A stretch of DNA of 64,000 nucleotides from positions 1 through 64,000 of the forward strand of contig NZ_VUNS01000010.1 of the NCBI RefSeq assembly GCF_009695545.1, written 5' to 3'. The position numbers and the translations under genes are program-made. Positions 26,850 through 34,525 of the stretch are shown one piece after another (the stretch's first letter is position 1; each line of letters starts with the position of its first letter). The notes under the pieces were generated by a model. It was not told the origin of the DNA and did no database searches. It saw only the letters and a list, made by a program, of their open reading frames with translations. This stretch comes from Victivallis lenta (lineage in GTDB: Bacteria; Verrucomicrobiota; Lentisphaeria; Victivallales; Victivallaceae).

Positions 26850-27720
26850 GGTACGGGGGAATATCGGGCACTTGCTGCATCTGCCGGCAGGCCGGGAATC
26901 CTCGGTGCTGGCCGAGCAGGAGAATTTTCGTTTGAAACTGGCCGAAAGCCCGGCCGAGGTCGAGGCGGCGCTGCGCCTCCGCTATCGGGTGTTCAAGGAG
27001 GAGCAGGGACGGCTGGCGAACTGCTGCGGGGGAATCGACCGCGACCGGTTCGACCGTTACTGCCGCCATCTGCTCGTGATCGACAAGGCGACGGAAAACG
27101 TGGTCGGCACCTACCGCGTGCTTTCCGGGGGCGGGGCGGCGTCGGCCGGAAACTTCTATTCGGAGGAAGAGTTTTCGATTCGGGGGCTTCAGGCGATCCG
27201 GCACGAGGTCTGCGAGGTCGGCCGTTCCTGCGTGGCGCCGGAGTTCCGCAGCGGGGCGGTGGTCGGTTTGCTCTGGAGCGGACTTGCCGCGCTGCGCCGC
27301 CGCCCGAAACCGTCGCGCTCTCTGCTGGTGCGGTATGCGCGGCGGAGACGGCCGGGAAGCAGCTGCGCGTTTCATTACCTGTTCGGCTGCGTGAGTCTTG
27401 AGGAGACCGACCAGGCGGCGGCGATGGCGCTTTACGAGTATTTCCGGCGGAACGGATTGCTGAGCGACCGATTGCAGGCGAAGCCGCGGGCCGGTTTCGA
27501 GCTCGACCCGGTTTCGGCGGAGGAGGTCGAACGACGGCTTGAAGAGACCGGCGGCGGAATAATCCGGACGCTGCCGCCGCTTTTCAAGGGGTACGTCAAG
27601 CTCGGAGCGAAGATCTGCGGCGCGCCGGCTTATGACCGGGAGTTCGGAACGATCGATTTTCTGATCCTGCTCGATATGCGTGATATACCGGAACGCTACG
27701 CGCGCCATTTCATGGCGTAA
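26812..27720 (+). CDS. GNAT-type N-acyltransferase, OlsB/hemolysin-like
   Basis: A 302-residue soluble protein of the OlsB-like acyltransferase family (COG3176 type), which uses acyl-ACP to acylate amino acids such as ornithine in aminolipid synthesis. Supporting features are FRLKLAESPAEVEAALRLRYRVFKEE, the VVGTYRVL strand, EVGRSCVAPEFRSG at the acyl-donor site and the later CAFHYLFGCVSLE. ATG 26812 follows a strong AGGAAGGGAG. No OlsA partner gene is adjacent. Function in membrane lipid modification is inferred from family alone. Confidence 0.75.
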   Translation: MMTTIMETLRSDKVRGNIGHLLHLPAGRESSVLAEQENFRLKLAESPAEVEAALRLRYRVFKEEQGRLANCCGGIDRDRFDRYCRHLLVIDKATENVVGTYRVLSGGGAASAGNFYSEEEFSIRGLQAIRHEVCEVGRSCVAPEFRSGAVVGLLWSGLAALRRRPKPSRSLLVRYARRRRPGSSCAFHYLFGCVSLEETDQAAAMALYEYFRRNGLLSDRLQAKPRAGFELDPVSAEEVERRLEETGGGIIRTLPPLFKGYVKLGAKICGAPAYDREFGTIDFLILLDMRDIPERYARHFMA

Positions 27721-28115
27721 CGCGGCTGTCCAGGCGTCAGGGCTGCCCTGCCGCTCTTCGGGGAGGGAGCGCGCAGGGCTGGGCCGGATGCAGCGCTGAC
27801 GCGCCTTCAAAGTCCCCATTGCGAAACAAATTTCTGACGGATTCAACGGACTTGACGGATTTAACGGACGAATCGTTATTTTGGTCCTGTTTTACTGAAT
27901 TTTGTCCGTTTTGTCCGTTGCCGCCTCATCACGCTATTCTTCATCTTCCCGGTTCCGATGTTCTAACCTGATTGTCATTTTGCCTGAATCCGGTTTTAAC
28001 AATTGCGGGATATGTTATACGGCATACGGGAAAGAAGATGGTATGTTAATACCATCGGAATATTAACAATTCCTCTCTCGAAGGTGTGAGTACGGCGGAG
28101 TTGCACGGAACACCG
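27721..28115. other. Intergenic region with repeated AACGGAC/GTCCGTT elements
   Basis: No gene seen. Two direct copies of GACGGATTyAACGGAC (27836-27851 and 27854-27869) are followed by two inverted GTCCGTT copies (27904-27910, 27913-27919). Further on, ATGGTAT-GTTA-ATACCAT forms a small hairpin (28038-28055). The elements could be operators, a phage or repeat scar, or a weak terminator for the acyltransferase gene. Confidence 0.5.
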
Positions 28116-28340
28116 GAGACGAGCACGACACACAGTGTCGGGCATGGTCTTTTGAGACGAGCCCGACACACAGTGTCGGGCATGGTCTTTTGAGACGAGC
28201 CCGACACACAGTGTCGGGCATGGTCTTTTGAGACGAGCCCGACACGCAGTGTCGGGCATGGTCTTTTGAGACGAGCACGACACACAGTGTCGGGCATGGT
28301 CTTTTGAGACGAGCCCGACACACAGTGTCGGGCATGGTCT
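28116..28340. repeat. Tandem array of six 38-bp hairpin-forming units
   Basis: The unit starts GAGACGAGCCCGACACACAG and ends TGTCGGGCATGGTCTTTT; copies begin at 28116, 28154, 28192, 28230, 28268 and 28306, the last being cut after 35 nt. Each contains an 8-bp palindrome CCCGACAC-ACA-GTGTCGGG. Copies differ by single bases (GAGCAC in copies 1 and 5, CACGCAG in copy 4). Copies abut without spacers, so this is not CRISPR. The array is just upstream of the pseudopilin gene at 28472; further dyads follow (CATCCGC...GCGGATG 28370-28395, GACAAG-CCCGA-CTTGTC 28395-28411). Confidence 0.9.
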
Positions 28341-28471
28341 CCTCAGAGAGCGGGGCCCCCGAAAAGTACCATCCGCCGCGCAAGCGCTGCGGATGACAAG
28401 CCCGACTTGTCCTCCGCAGCCTCGGCGAAGGAGGAAGGATGGCAACTGTTTGGGGAACATCAGGAGAAAGC

Positions 28472-29245
28472 ATGATGAGAAGACATTTCACTCTGGTCGA
28501 ATTATTGGTCGTGATTGCGATCATCGCGATTCTGGCGGGGATGCTGATGCCCGCGCTGGGGCGCGCCCGTTCCGCCGGGAGGAATACCGCCTGCATCAAC
28601 AATGAGAAGCAGATCGGTGTTGCCATGGCGTTCTACGCCGACGACTATAACGACTATCAGATTCCGGGACGTTTTCTTTATACTCCCGCCACCGGGGGAT
28701 GGGGCAACTGGACGAACGTGCTGGACCGGCTTTATACGCACAATCCGAAACTGTTCCGCTGCCCCGAGGAGCCGCAGTTCGCCTGGGATGAAAAGAACAA
28801 CAAGGACGGCAAGGACACGAGTTACGGCATCGCCATCTGCACCTGGGGGTATGAGCCTTATACGAATCTCTCCGGCTGCAACTCCCAGGTCGGCAACGCG
28901 GTGAAGCGCGGCACGGTCCTGCAGGCCATGGCGAACTATCCGGGTTCGAATCCGTATGTGTTCGGGGACAGCGTGCCGAAAATGGTCAACGCCAACGGCG
29001 GCTGCCATCTCTGGACGCTCTCCGGCAATGTGGCGACGCAGTTCTGGTATCCGGCGCGCGGACCGGCCACTTACAGCTGGGGAATTCATGCGCTGCGCCA
29101 CCCGAACCGCAGCGGAAACTTCGGATTTGTGGACGGCAGCGTCCGCACGCTGCGGTACGAGGATCTCGCCGGGAACCGGAACGTCTACGCGTCGCCCTAT
29201 CAGGTCATGAGCGGCAAGGTGCTTTCCGGCTGGGCCTCGTTCTGA
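28472..29245 (+). CDS. Type II secretion-like pseudopilin (H-X9-DG family), cassette 5
   Basis: A 257-residue protein with [14 protein letters not shown], the helix through [13 protein letters not shown], and C-terminal [14 protein letters not shown]. The residue before the presumed cleavage site is His. ATG 28472 (or 28475) follows AGGAG; an in-frame ATG at 28439 lies upstream of that RBS. The tandem hairpin array lies 130 nt upstream. It leads two further envelope-protein genes, but no obvious glycosidase. Confidence 0.85.
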   Translation: MMRRHFTLVELLVVIAIIAILAGMLMPALGRARSAGRNTACINNEKQIGVAMAFYADDYNDYQIPGRFLYTPATGGWGNWTNVLDRLYTHNPKLFRCPEEPQFAWDEKNNKDGKDTSYGIAICTWGYEPYTNLSGCNSQVGNAVKRGTVLQAMANYPGSNPYVFGDSVPKMVNANGGCHLWTLSGNVATQFWYPARGPATYSWGIHALRHPNRSGNFGFVDGSVRTLRYEDLAGNRNVYASPYQVMSGKVLSGWASF

Positions 29246-29266
29246 GCGGTACGGGAGAAAATCGCC

Positions 29267-29944
29267 ATGTGGCTTTATCTGATTGTCAGTCTGACGGCGT
29301 TCGCCGGATTCCTGATCGGCCGCCGCAGCGAAAGGCCGGCCGGCCGGATCGCCGCCGGCGTCTGCTTCGCCGTGCTTCTGCTCAGCACCGTTTTCGGGCT
29401 CATGCGTTCCGAAGACCGCGATTTCGCCGCCAGGGAACGCGATTACTACGCTTCGCAGGCCGCCAGGATCGGGGTGGCACTCAAGGAGCGCAACGCTTCC
29501 GGACGGGTTACGCTCCTGGTTTTCGAGGAACTGAAGGAGACGGAAGAGGTCGAGGAGTTCCGGCGCGTTCTGGCCCGGTTCGGGGAGTGCGGCGATATTG
29601 CGATCCGCACCGTTGCGCTGGCTCATCCCGCGGCACTTACCGGGGCCGGCCGGCTTGATGCCGGCGAGTTTCGCCGTGTGCTGGAGGAGGCGGCGGATGA
29701 CGCAGTCGTTTCGCTGGTCGGATTGCCCCGGGACCTTCGGGGCGTTCGCGAACTCCGGCGCGGCCGGGCGGAACGCATGCCGCTGATCGCGGTCTGCGAT
29801 GACCCGGTTCCCCCGCGGGTGCTGAAGGAGAATCTGATCGATGCGGCGGTTCTGCCGAAGCGGAACGCATTTTTCAGCACCGAGCCGGTTTCCGATTATC
29901 TGAAAGCATTCGACGAACGTTATTATTATGCAAAGGCTTATTAA
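29267..29944 (+). CDS. Membrane-anchored hypothetical protein, 225 aa
   Basis: Two N-terminal membrane helices (about 1-17 and 27-46, separated by GRRSERPAGR) precede a domain with alternating strands and helices (VTLLVFEELKETEEVEEFRRVLARFG, AVVSLVGLPRDL, MPLIAVCDDP), reminiscent of a Rossmann or receiver-like fold. No family is recognised. GGGAGA lies before the ATG. It sits 21 nt after the pseudopilin and 6 nt before the next gene, so it is probably part of the same operon. Confidence 0.65.
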   Translation: MWLYLIVSLTAFAGFLIGRRSERPAGRIAAGVCFAVLLLSTVFGLMRSEDRDFAARERDYYASQAARIGVALKERNASGRVTLLVFEELKETEEVEEFRRVLARFGECGDIAIRTVALAHPAALTGAGRLDAGEFRRVLEEAADDAVVSLVGLPRDLRGVRELRRGRAERMPLIAVCDDPVPPRVLKENLIDAAVLPKRNAFFSTEPVSDYLKAFDERYYYAKAY

Positions 29945-29950
29945 GATCAA

Positions 29951-30760
29951 ATGAATTGCAGAACCGAAATCATCTGTTTGCTTCTGGCCGTCGTCTGGGC
30001 AGCCGTCAATCTCTCCGCCGCTTCCCTGGTGGAACTGCCGGTCGGCAGCGTCATCGCCTGCGAAGGCAGTTACGGGGACCATATTCAGGGAATGGCCACC
30101 GACGGGGAGGCGATCTACTGGTCGTTTGCATCGACGCTGGTCAAGACGGACCTGAACGGGAAAGTGTTGAAGAGCGTCCCGGTCCCATACCATTGCGGCG
30201 ATCCGTGCTGGGCGGACGGGGCGCTCTATGTCCCGTACGGCGGCGGCTCGTGGAACCGGGAGATCGGGGATGCGGAGTCACGCAATTTCATCCGCGTTTA
30301 CAATGCGGAGCTTGAGCTGACCGGCGAACACCATGTCCCGGAAGTCGTGTACGGCGCGGGCTGCATTGAATTCCGCAGCGGGAAGTTCTATGTCGGCGGC
30401 GGATTGCCGGACGGGAAGGGGGAGAATTACATTTACGAATACGATGCGAAGTTCCGCTTCGTAAAGCGGCATGTGATCCCGGTGTCGTCGCATCTCGGGG
30501 TGCAGACGATCAAATACGCGGCCGGCTCGTTCTGGCTCGGCTGCTACGGGAAACCGAATTTCTGCATCCGGACCGACGAGCAGTTCCGGATCAGGGAACG
30601 TTACGACTACGCCACCACGGTGGGAGTGATTCCGCTGGGCGGCACGGCAGACCGGGTGAAACTGCTGGTCGCCTGGCATATTTTCGATCCGCAGGCGAAG
30701 GGGAACCGGGCCAGGGCGGTCGTGCTGGAAGTGACGGACGGAGTGTTCCGGAAAAAATGA
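29951..30760 (+). CDS. Secreted beta-propeller-like hypothetical protein
   Basis: A 269-residue protein with a signal peptide (MNCRTEIICLLLAVVWAAVNLSAA). The mature part is almost all short beta strands with repeated motifs such as DGEAIYWSF, DGALYVPYGG, SGKFYVGGG and AGSFWLGCYG, suggesting a propeller that may bind glycans or act as a lyase. No catalytic set is visible. The RBS is weak. It follows the membrane protein in the cassette led by pseudopilin 28472. Confidence 0.6.
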   Translation: MNCRTEIICLLLAVVWAAVNLSAASLVELPVGSVIACEGSYGDHIQGMATDGEAIYWSFASTLVKTDLNGKVLKSVPVPYHCGDPCWADGALYVPYGGGSWNREIGDAESRNFIRVYNAELELTGEHHVPEVVYGAGCIEFRSGKFYVGGGLPDGKGENYIYEYDAKFRFVKRHVIPVSSHLGVQTIKYAAGSFWLGCYGKPNFCIRTDEQFRIRERYDYATTVGVIPLGGTADRVKLLVAWHIFDPQAKGNRARAVVLEVTDGVFRKK

Positions 30761-30784
30761 CGGAACGGCGGAGCCGCCGCCGTC
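30759..30784. other. GC-rich hairpin between convergent genes
   Basis: GACGG-aac-GGCGG-ag-CCGCC-g-CCGTC can fold across both stop codons. There is no T-run, so termination would have to be factor-dependent. Confidence 0.4.
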
Positions 30785-31151
30785 AAAGTCTGGTTTTGTC
30801 GCGGAGCTGCGAAATCGCTTCGACGGTTTCGAGGAAGCGGACCGAGGGGAGGGGACCGAAACAGTCGGTTTCCTCGTGTGTGCCGTCAATGCGGAAGAAC
30901 ATGTCCTCCGCGCCTTCGAACATCTCGATCCGCTTGAGTCCGTGGTCGGTCAGCGAGTAGGCTCCGGCTTCCGGGAAACCCTGCACGAGATCGTCCTTGC
31001 TGATGATGTCCATCGCCGCTTCGCGCTCGTCCCAGAAATAGACCTGAATCCGTTCGGCCACGCCGTCCTTGTATTCGGCCGCCGTGACCAGGACGGCCTC
31101 CTTCTTCATCAGTTCTTCGGCTTTCTGCGTCAGCTCCTTGACTCCCGGCAT
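30783..31151 (-). CDS. Hypothetical protein, 122 aa
   Basis: A small soluble acidic protein starting MPGVKELTQKAEELMKKEAVLV, with helical N-terminus and mixed alpha/beta remainder. No family is recognised. GGGAGG lies about 8 nt before the ATG, and a TATACT-like box lies further upstream (minus strand about 31192-31197). It is monocistronic, divergent from adhE. Confidence 0.65.
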   Translation of the reverse strand: MPGVKELTQKAEELMKKEAVLVTAAEYKDGVAERIQVYFWDEREAAMDIISKDDLVQGFPEAGAYSLTDHGLKRIEMFEGAEDMFFRIDGTHEETDCFGPLPSVRFLETVEAISQLRDKTRL

Positions 31152-31254
31152 CGCTGTTACCTCCCGTTCCGCTGTTTTTACCGTATTCTGATAGTATAAT
31201 TCCGGTCCGCACCGAAAGCAATGTTATTTTTCCGGAAAAATTGAAAAATCCCGC

Positions 31255-31282
31255 TTGCAATTTCCTAAAGCAGATTTATATT
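31255..31282 (+). promoter_or_regulatory. Promoter of adhE
   Basis: TTGCAA (31255-31260), 16-nt spacer, TATATT (31277-31282), leaving a leader of about 85 nt before the chosen start codon. Confidence 0.55.
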
Positions 31283-31297
31283 AGGTCTAGATAAAAA

Positions 31298-31331
31298 AAT
31301 ATCGATGTTTAAATATCGATATTAAGATATC
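31298..31331 (+). promoter_or_regulatory. Overlapping ATCGAT dyads in the adhE leader (candidate operator)
   Basis: AATATCGAT (31298-31306) is inverted as ATCGATATT (31315-31323), and this runs into the palindrome GATAT-TAAG-ATATC (31318-31331). The cluster is just downstream of the predicted transcription start, where a repressor would block expression. The TATCTTAATAT read on the minus strand resembles TATCTTGATAT at the rex promoter. Confidence 0.4.
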
Positions 31332-31375
31332 AAAACTCGACAATGAAGTTTCCACGAGGATGGGAGGAACTGATC

Positions 31376-34057
31376 ATGGCTGACAAGAAGAAAGAAGTGT
31401 TGGATCCCGAGCAGGCAAAGCTTCGGGAGGAGCAGGACCGCGAGATGCTCAATGCGCTGATCGCCCGCGTCAAGGCCGCGCAGGTCAGGTACGCGGAGTA
31501 CACGCAGGAACAGGTCGACAGGATTTTCGCAGCGGCGGCGCTTGCCGCGAACAATGCGCGGATTCCGCTGGCGCAGATGGCGGTCGCCGAATCCGGTATG
31601 GGCGTGGTGGAAGACAAAGTGATCAAGAATCACTTCGCCTCCGAATACATCTACAATAAATACCGCGACATGAAAACCTGCGGCGTCATCGAGGAAAACG
31701 AGGCGATGGGCATCGCGAAGGTCGCGGAGCCGGTCGGCGTCATCGCCGGCATCGTTCCGACCACGAACCCGACCTCGACCGCGATCTTCAAGTCGCTGCT
31801 GGCGCTGAAGACCCGCAACGGCATCATTTTCAGCCCGCACCCGCGTGCCAAGAAGAGCACCATCGAGGCGGCCCGCATCGTGCTCGAGGCGGCCGTCAAG
31901 GCCGGTGCTCCGGAGGATATCATCGGCTGGATCGAGAATCCGACCGTTGCGCTCTCCGGCCACCTGATGAGCCATCCGGACATCAGCCTGATTCTCGCCA
32001 CCGGCGGCCCCGGCATGGTCAAAGCGGCTTATTCGAGCGGTACTCCGGCGGTCGGTGTCGGCCCCGGCAACACCCCGGTCGTCATGGGTGAAACCTGCGA
32101 CATCAAGATGGCTGTGAGCTCGGTCCTGCAGAGCAAGACCTTCGACAACGGCATGATCTGCGCCTCCGAGCAGTCGGTGACGGCGGTCGCGTCGATCTAT
32201 GACGCGGTCAAGAAGGAGTTTGCCTACCGCGGCGCCCACATCCTCACCAGGGCAGAGGCGGAGAAGGTCGGCAACGTGATCCAGATCGACGGCAAGCTCA
32301 ACCCGAAAATCGTCGGCCAGAGCGCCTACAGGATCGCCGAGATGGCCGGCGTCACCGTCCCCTCCGACACGAAGGTGCTGATTGCGGAGACCGACGGCGT
32401 CGGCCCGGATTACCCGTTCAGCCGCGAAAAGCTCTCCCCGGTGCTCGCCCTCTACAAGGCGAAGGACTTCGAGGCCGCCGTCGAGAATGCGAAGAAGCTG
32501 CTTGAGTACGGGGGGCTCGGCCATACCAGCGTGCTCTACACGAATTCCCAGAATTTCGACCGCGCGAAATATTACGGACATGTCATGATGTCCTCGCGCA
32601 CGCTGGTCAACATGCCCTCCAGCCAGGGCGCGATCGGCGACATCTACAACTTCGCGCTGAATCCGTCGCTGACCCTCGGCTGCGGCAGCTGGGGCGGCAA
32701 TTCGGTCAGCGAGAACGTCACGCCGGAACAGCTGCTGAACATCAAAACGATTGCGAAACGGAGAGAGAATATGCTGTGGGTCCGCATTCCGGAGAAGGTC
32801 TACTTCAAATACGGCTGTTTGCCGGTCGCGCTCGGCGACCTCGAAGGGCGCAAGCGCGCATTCATCGTGACGGACAAGTTCCTCTACTCGACCGGCATCC
32901 TCGCCGATCTGCTGCACAAGCTCGATTCGATGGGCATTGCGACCGAGGTGTTCGCGGACGTCGAGCCCGACCCGACCATTCAGCTGGCCCGCAAGGGGCT
33001 TGAGCGGATCAACTCGTTTCAGCCCGACGCGATCATCGCGGTCGGCGGCGGCAGCCCGATTGACGCGGCCAAGATCATGTGGCTCATGTATGAGCTGCCG
33101 GAGATCAGCTTCGAGGATGTCGCGATGCGGTTCATGGATATCCGCAAGCGCATCGTGAAGCTGCCGGAGCTCGGCAAGAAGGCGACGATGGTCGCGATCC
33201 CGACCACTTCCGGCACCGGTTCGGAAGTCACGCCGTTCGCGGTCATCACCGATGCCGACACCGGCAACAAGTACCCGCTCGCGGATTATGCGCTGACTCC
33301 GAAAATGGCGATCATCGATACGCAGCTCGTCATGAAGATGCCGAAGCGGCTGACCGCGTACAGCGGCATCGACGCCCTGACCCACGCCCTTGAGGCGCGC
33401 GTCTCGGTCATGGCCAGCGACTATACGAACTCCCTTGCGAACGAAGCGGCCAAGCTCGTCTTCGAATACCTGCCGCGCTGCTTCAACAACGGCGCGATGG
33501 ATGAGGAGGCGCGCGAGCATATGCACAACGCCTCGACCATGGCCGGCATGGCGTTCGCGAACGCGTTCCTCGGCGTCTGCCACTCGATGGCGCACAAGCT
33601 CGGCGGCATGTACCACATTCCGCACGGCCTTGCGAACGCGATGCTGATCTGCGAGGTGATCCGCTTCAATGCGACCGACGTTCCGACCAAGCAGGGGACC
33701 TTCCCGCAGTACAAGTATCCGAATGCGAAGGCCGCTTATGCGAATATCGCGACCTACTGCGGCTTCGGCGGCAGGTCCGACGACGAGAAGGTCGAAAAGC
33801 TGATCGCCGCGATCGAGAAGCTGAAGGCCGAGCTCGAAATTCCGAAGAGCATCAAGGAGTACGGCATCGACGAGGCGACCTTCCTCGCGCAGCTCGACGA
33901 ACTCGCCCTCAAGGCGTTCGACGACCAGTGCACCGGCGCGAATCCGCGCTATCCGCTGGTCTCCGAGCTCAAGGAGATTCTGCTGAAGGTCTACTACGGC
34001 GAAGAGTACGCCGGCCGGCGGGCCGAGCTTCCCGGTGAAAAACCGGCGGCAATGTAA
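31376..34057 (+). CDS. adhE: Bifunctional acetaldehyde-CoA/alcohol dehydrogenase
   Basis: An 893-residue fusion enzyme that reduces acetyl-CoA to acetaldehyde and then ethanol with NADH. The N-terminal aldehyde dehydrogenase half has the catalytic Cys262 in GMICASEQSV and the TNPTSTAIFK motif. A linker with a second dinucleotide site (GGGSPIDAAK) leads into the C-terminal iron-dependent alcohol dehydrogenase (TTSGTGSEVTPFAVI; His ligands in GVCHSMAHKLGGMYHIPHG). Length is typical for AdhE. ATG 31376 follows GGAGG at 8 nt; an upstream ATG (31343) lacks an RBS. It adjoins the hydrogenase island, linking ethanol and H2 as electron sinks. Confidence 0.97.
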   Translation: MADKKKEVLDPEQAKLREEQDREMLNALIARVKAAQVRYAEYTQEQVDRIFAAAALAANNARIPLAQMAVAESGMGVVEDKVIKNHFASEYIYNKYRDMKTCGVIEENEAMGIAKVAEPVGVIAGIVPTTNPTSTAIFKSLLALKTRNGIIFSPHPRAKKSTIEAARIVLEAAVKAGAPEDIIGWIENPTVALSGHLMSHPDISLILATGGPGMVKAAYSSGTPAVGVGPGNTPVVMGETCDIKMAVSSVLQSKTFDNGMICASEQSVTAVASIYDAVKKEFAYRGAHILTRAEAEKVGNVIQIDGKLNPKIVGQSAYRIAEMAGVTVPSDTKVLIAETDGVGPDYPFSREKLSPVLALYKAKDFEAAVENAKKLLEYGGLGHTSVLYTNSQNFDRAKYYGHVMMSSRTLVNMPSSQGAIGDIYNFALNPSLTLGCGSWGGNSVSENVTPEQLLNIKTIAKRRENMLWVRIPEKVYFKYGCLPVALGDLEGRKRAFIVTDKFLYSTGILADLLHKLDSMGIATEVFADVEPDPTIQLARKGLERINSFQPDAIIAVGGGSPIDAAKIMWLMYELPEISFEDVAMRFMDIRKRIVKLPELGKKATMVAIPTTSGTGSEVTPFAVITDADTGNKYPLADYALTPKMAIIDTQLVMKMPKRLTAYSGIDALTHALEARVSVMASDYTNSLANEAAKLVFEYLPRCFNNGAMDEEAREHMHNASTMAGMAFANAFLGVCHSMAHKLGGMYHIPHGLANAMLICEVIRFNATDVPTKQGTFPQYKYPNAKAAYANIATYCGFGGRSDDEKVEKLIAAIEKLKAELEIPKSIKEYGIDEATFLAQLDELALKAFDDQCTGANPRYPLVSELKEILLKVYYGEEYAGRRAELPGEKPAAM

Positions 34058-34067
34058 TTCCCATCCG

Positions 34068-34110
34068 GGCGGATGCGGAGGGGCGGCGCCCCTTTGTGTC
34101 CGCCTTTTTT
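34068..34110 (+). terminator. Rho-independent terminator of adhE
   Basis: GGCGGA (34068-34073) pairs with TCCGCC (34099-34104) outside an inner AGGGGC..GCCCCT stem, followed by TTTTTT. Confidence 0.8.
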
Positions 34111-34151
34111 CTTTCTTCATTCATTTATCCCCATTTTTTCTGACGGGACCC

Positions 34152-34180
34152 TTGAAATTCGCTCCGGAAAACTGTACATT
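34152..34180 (+). promoter_or_regulatory. Promoter of the plus-strand hydrogenase operon
   Basis: TTGAAA (34152-34157), 17-nt spacer, TACATT (34175-34180). A 7-bp inverted repeat AATTCGC (34156-34162) / GCGAATT (34194-34200) flanks the -10 and could be a regulatory dyad. Confidence 0.5.
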
Positions 34181-34217
34181 GACTACGATATTTGCGAATT
34201 GAAACCAGGGCGGGAAA

Positions 34218-34475
34218 ATGGCGAAATCTAAAATTGTGATCTGTCTCGGAAGTTCCTGTTTTGCACGCGGCAACGAAGAGAACATCAAGGTCGTGGAGAA
34301 TTACCTCTCCGCGAACTCCTATCAGGACGATGTCGACGTCGAACTCTCCGGAACGCTCTGCCAGGGGCGTTGCGCCGACGGTCCGAATGTGATTATCGAC
34401 GGCGAGTTTTACAGCAAGGTGGATCCCGGCGTGATGCTCGATCTGCTGAAACGGCTGCTGCCGCCCCGGGCCTGA
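34218..34475 (+). CDS. Thioredoxin-fold [2Fe-2S] ferredoxin, HydS module copy 1
   Basis: An 85-residue protein of the NuoE/HydC-like thioredoxin-fold ferredoxin type. Cluster ligands are visible as CLGSSC (N-terminal pair) and CQGRC (C-terminal pair). It probably passes electrons to or from the sensory hydrogenase encoded 50 nt downstream. Its counterpart at 43479 has the same CxGSSCFARGN opening (81 aa), so the two are paralogues. First gene of a five-gene operon. Confidence 0.85.
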   Translation: MAKSKIVICLGSSCFARGNEENIKVVENYLSANSYQDDVDVELSGTLCQGRCADGPNVIIDGEFYSKVDPGVMLDLLKRLLPPRA

Positions 34476-34525
34476 CAGGAACGGTCTGCGGTTTTCCCGC
34501 GCAACCCAGCATGGAGAAAATTGAA

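Noticed and set aside
28116-28340. CRISPR array
   Set aside because: Units abut directly with no unique spacers, and no cas genes are in the window.
27996-28460. Long minus-strand frames through the 38-bp repeats with a repeating peptide
   Set aside because: The tandem unit of 38 bp keeps all three minus-strand frames open and gives the same peptide in permuted order. There is no RBS, and the pattern is what a non-coding repeat would produce.
31322-34120. 932-codon frame antisense to adhE
   Set aside because: A shadow of strong GC-rich codon bias; no start signals, no domain, and the plus strand has a full-length AdhE.
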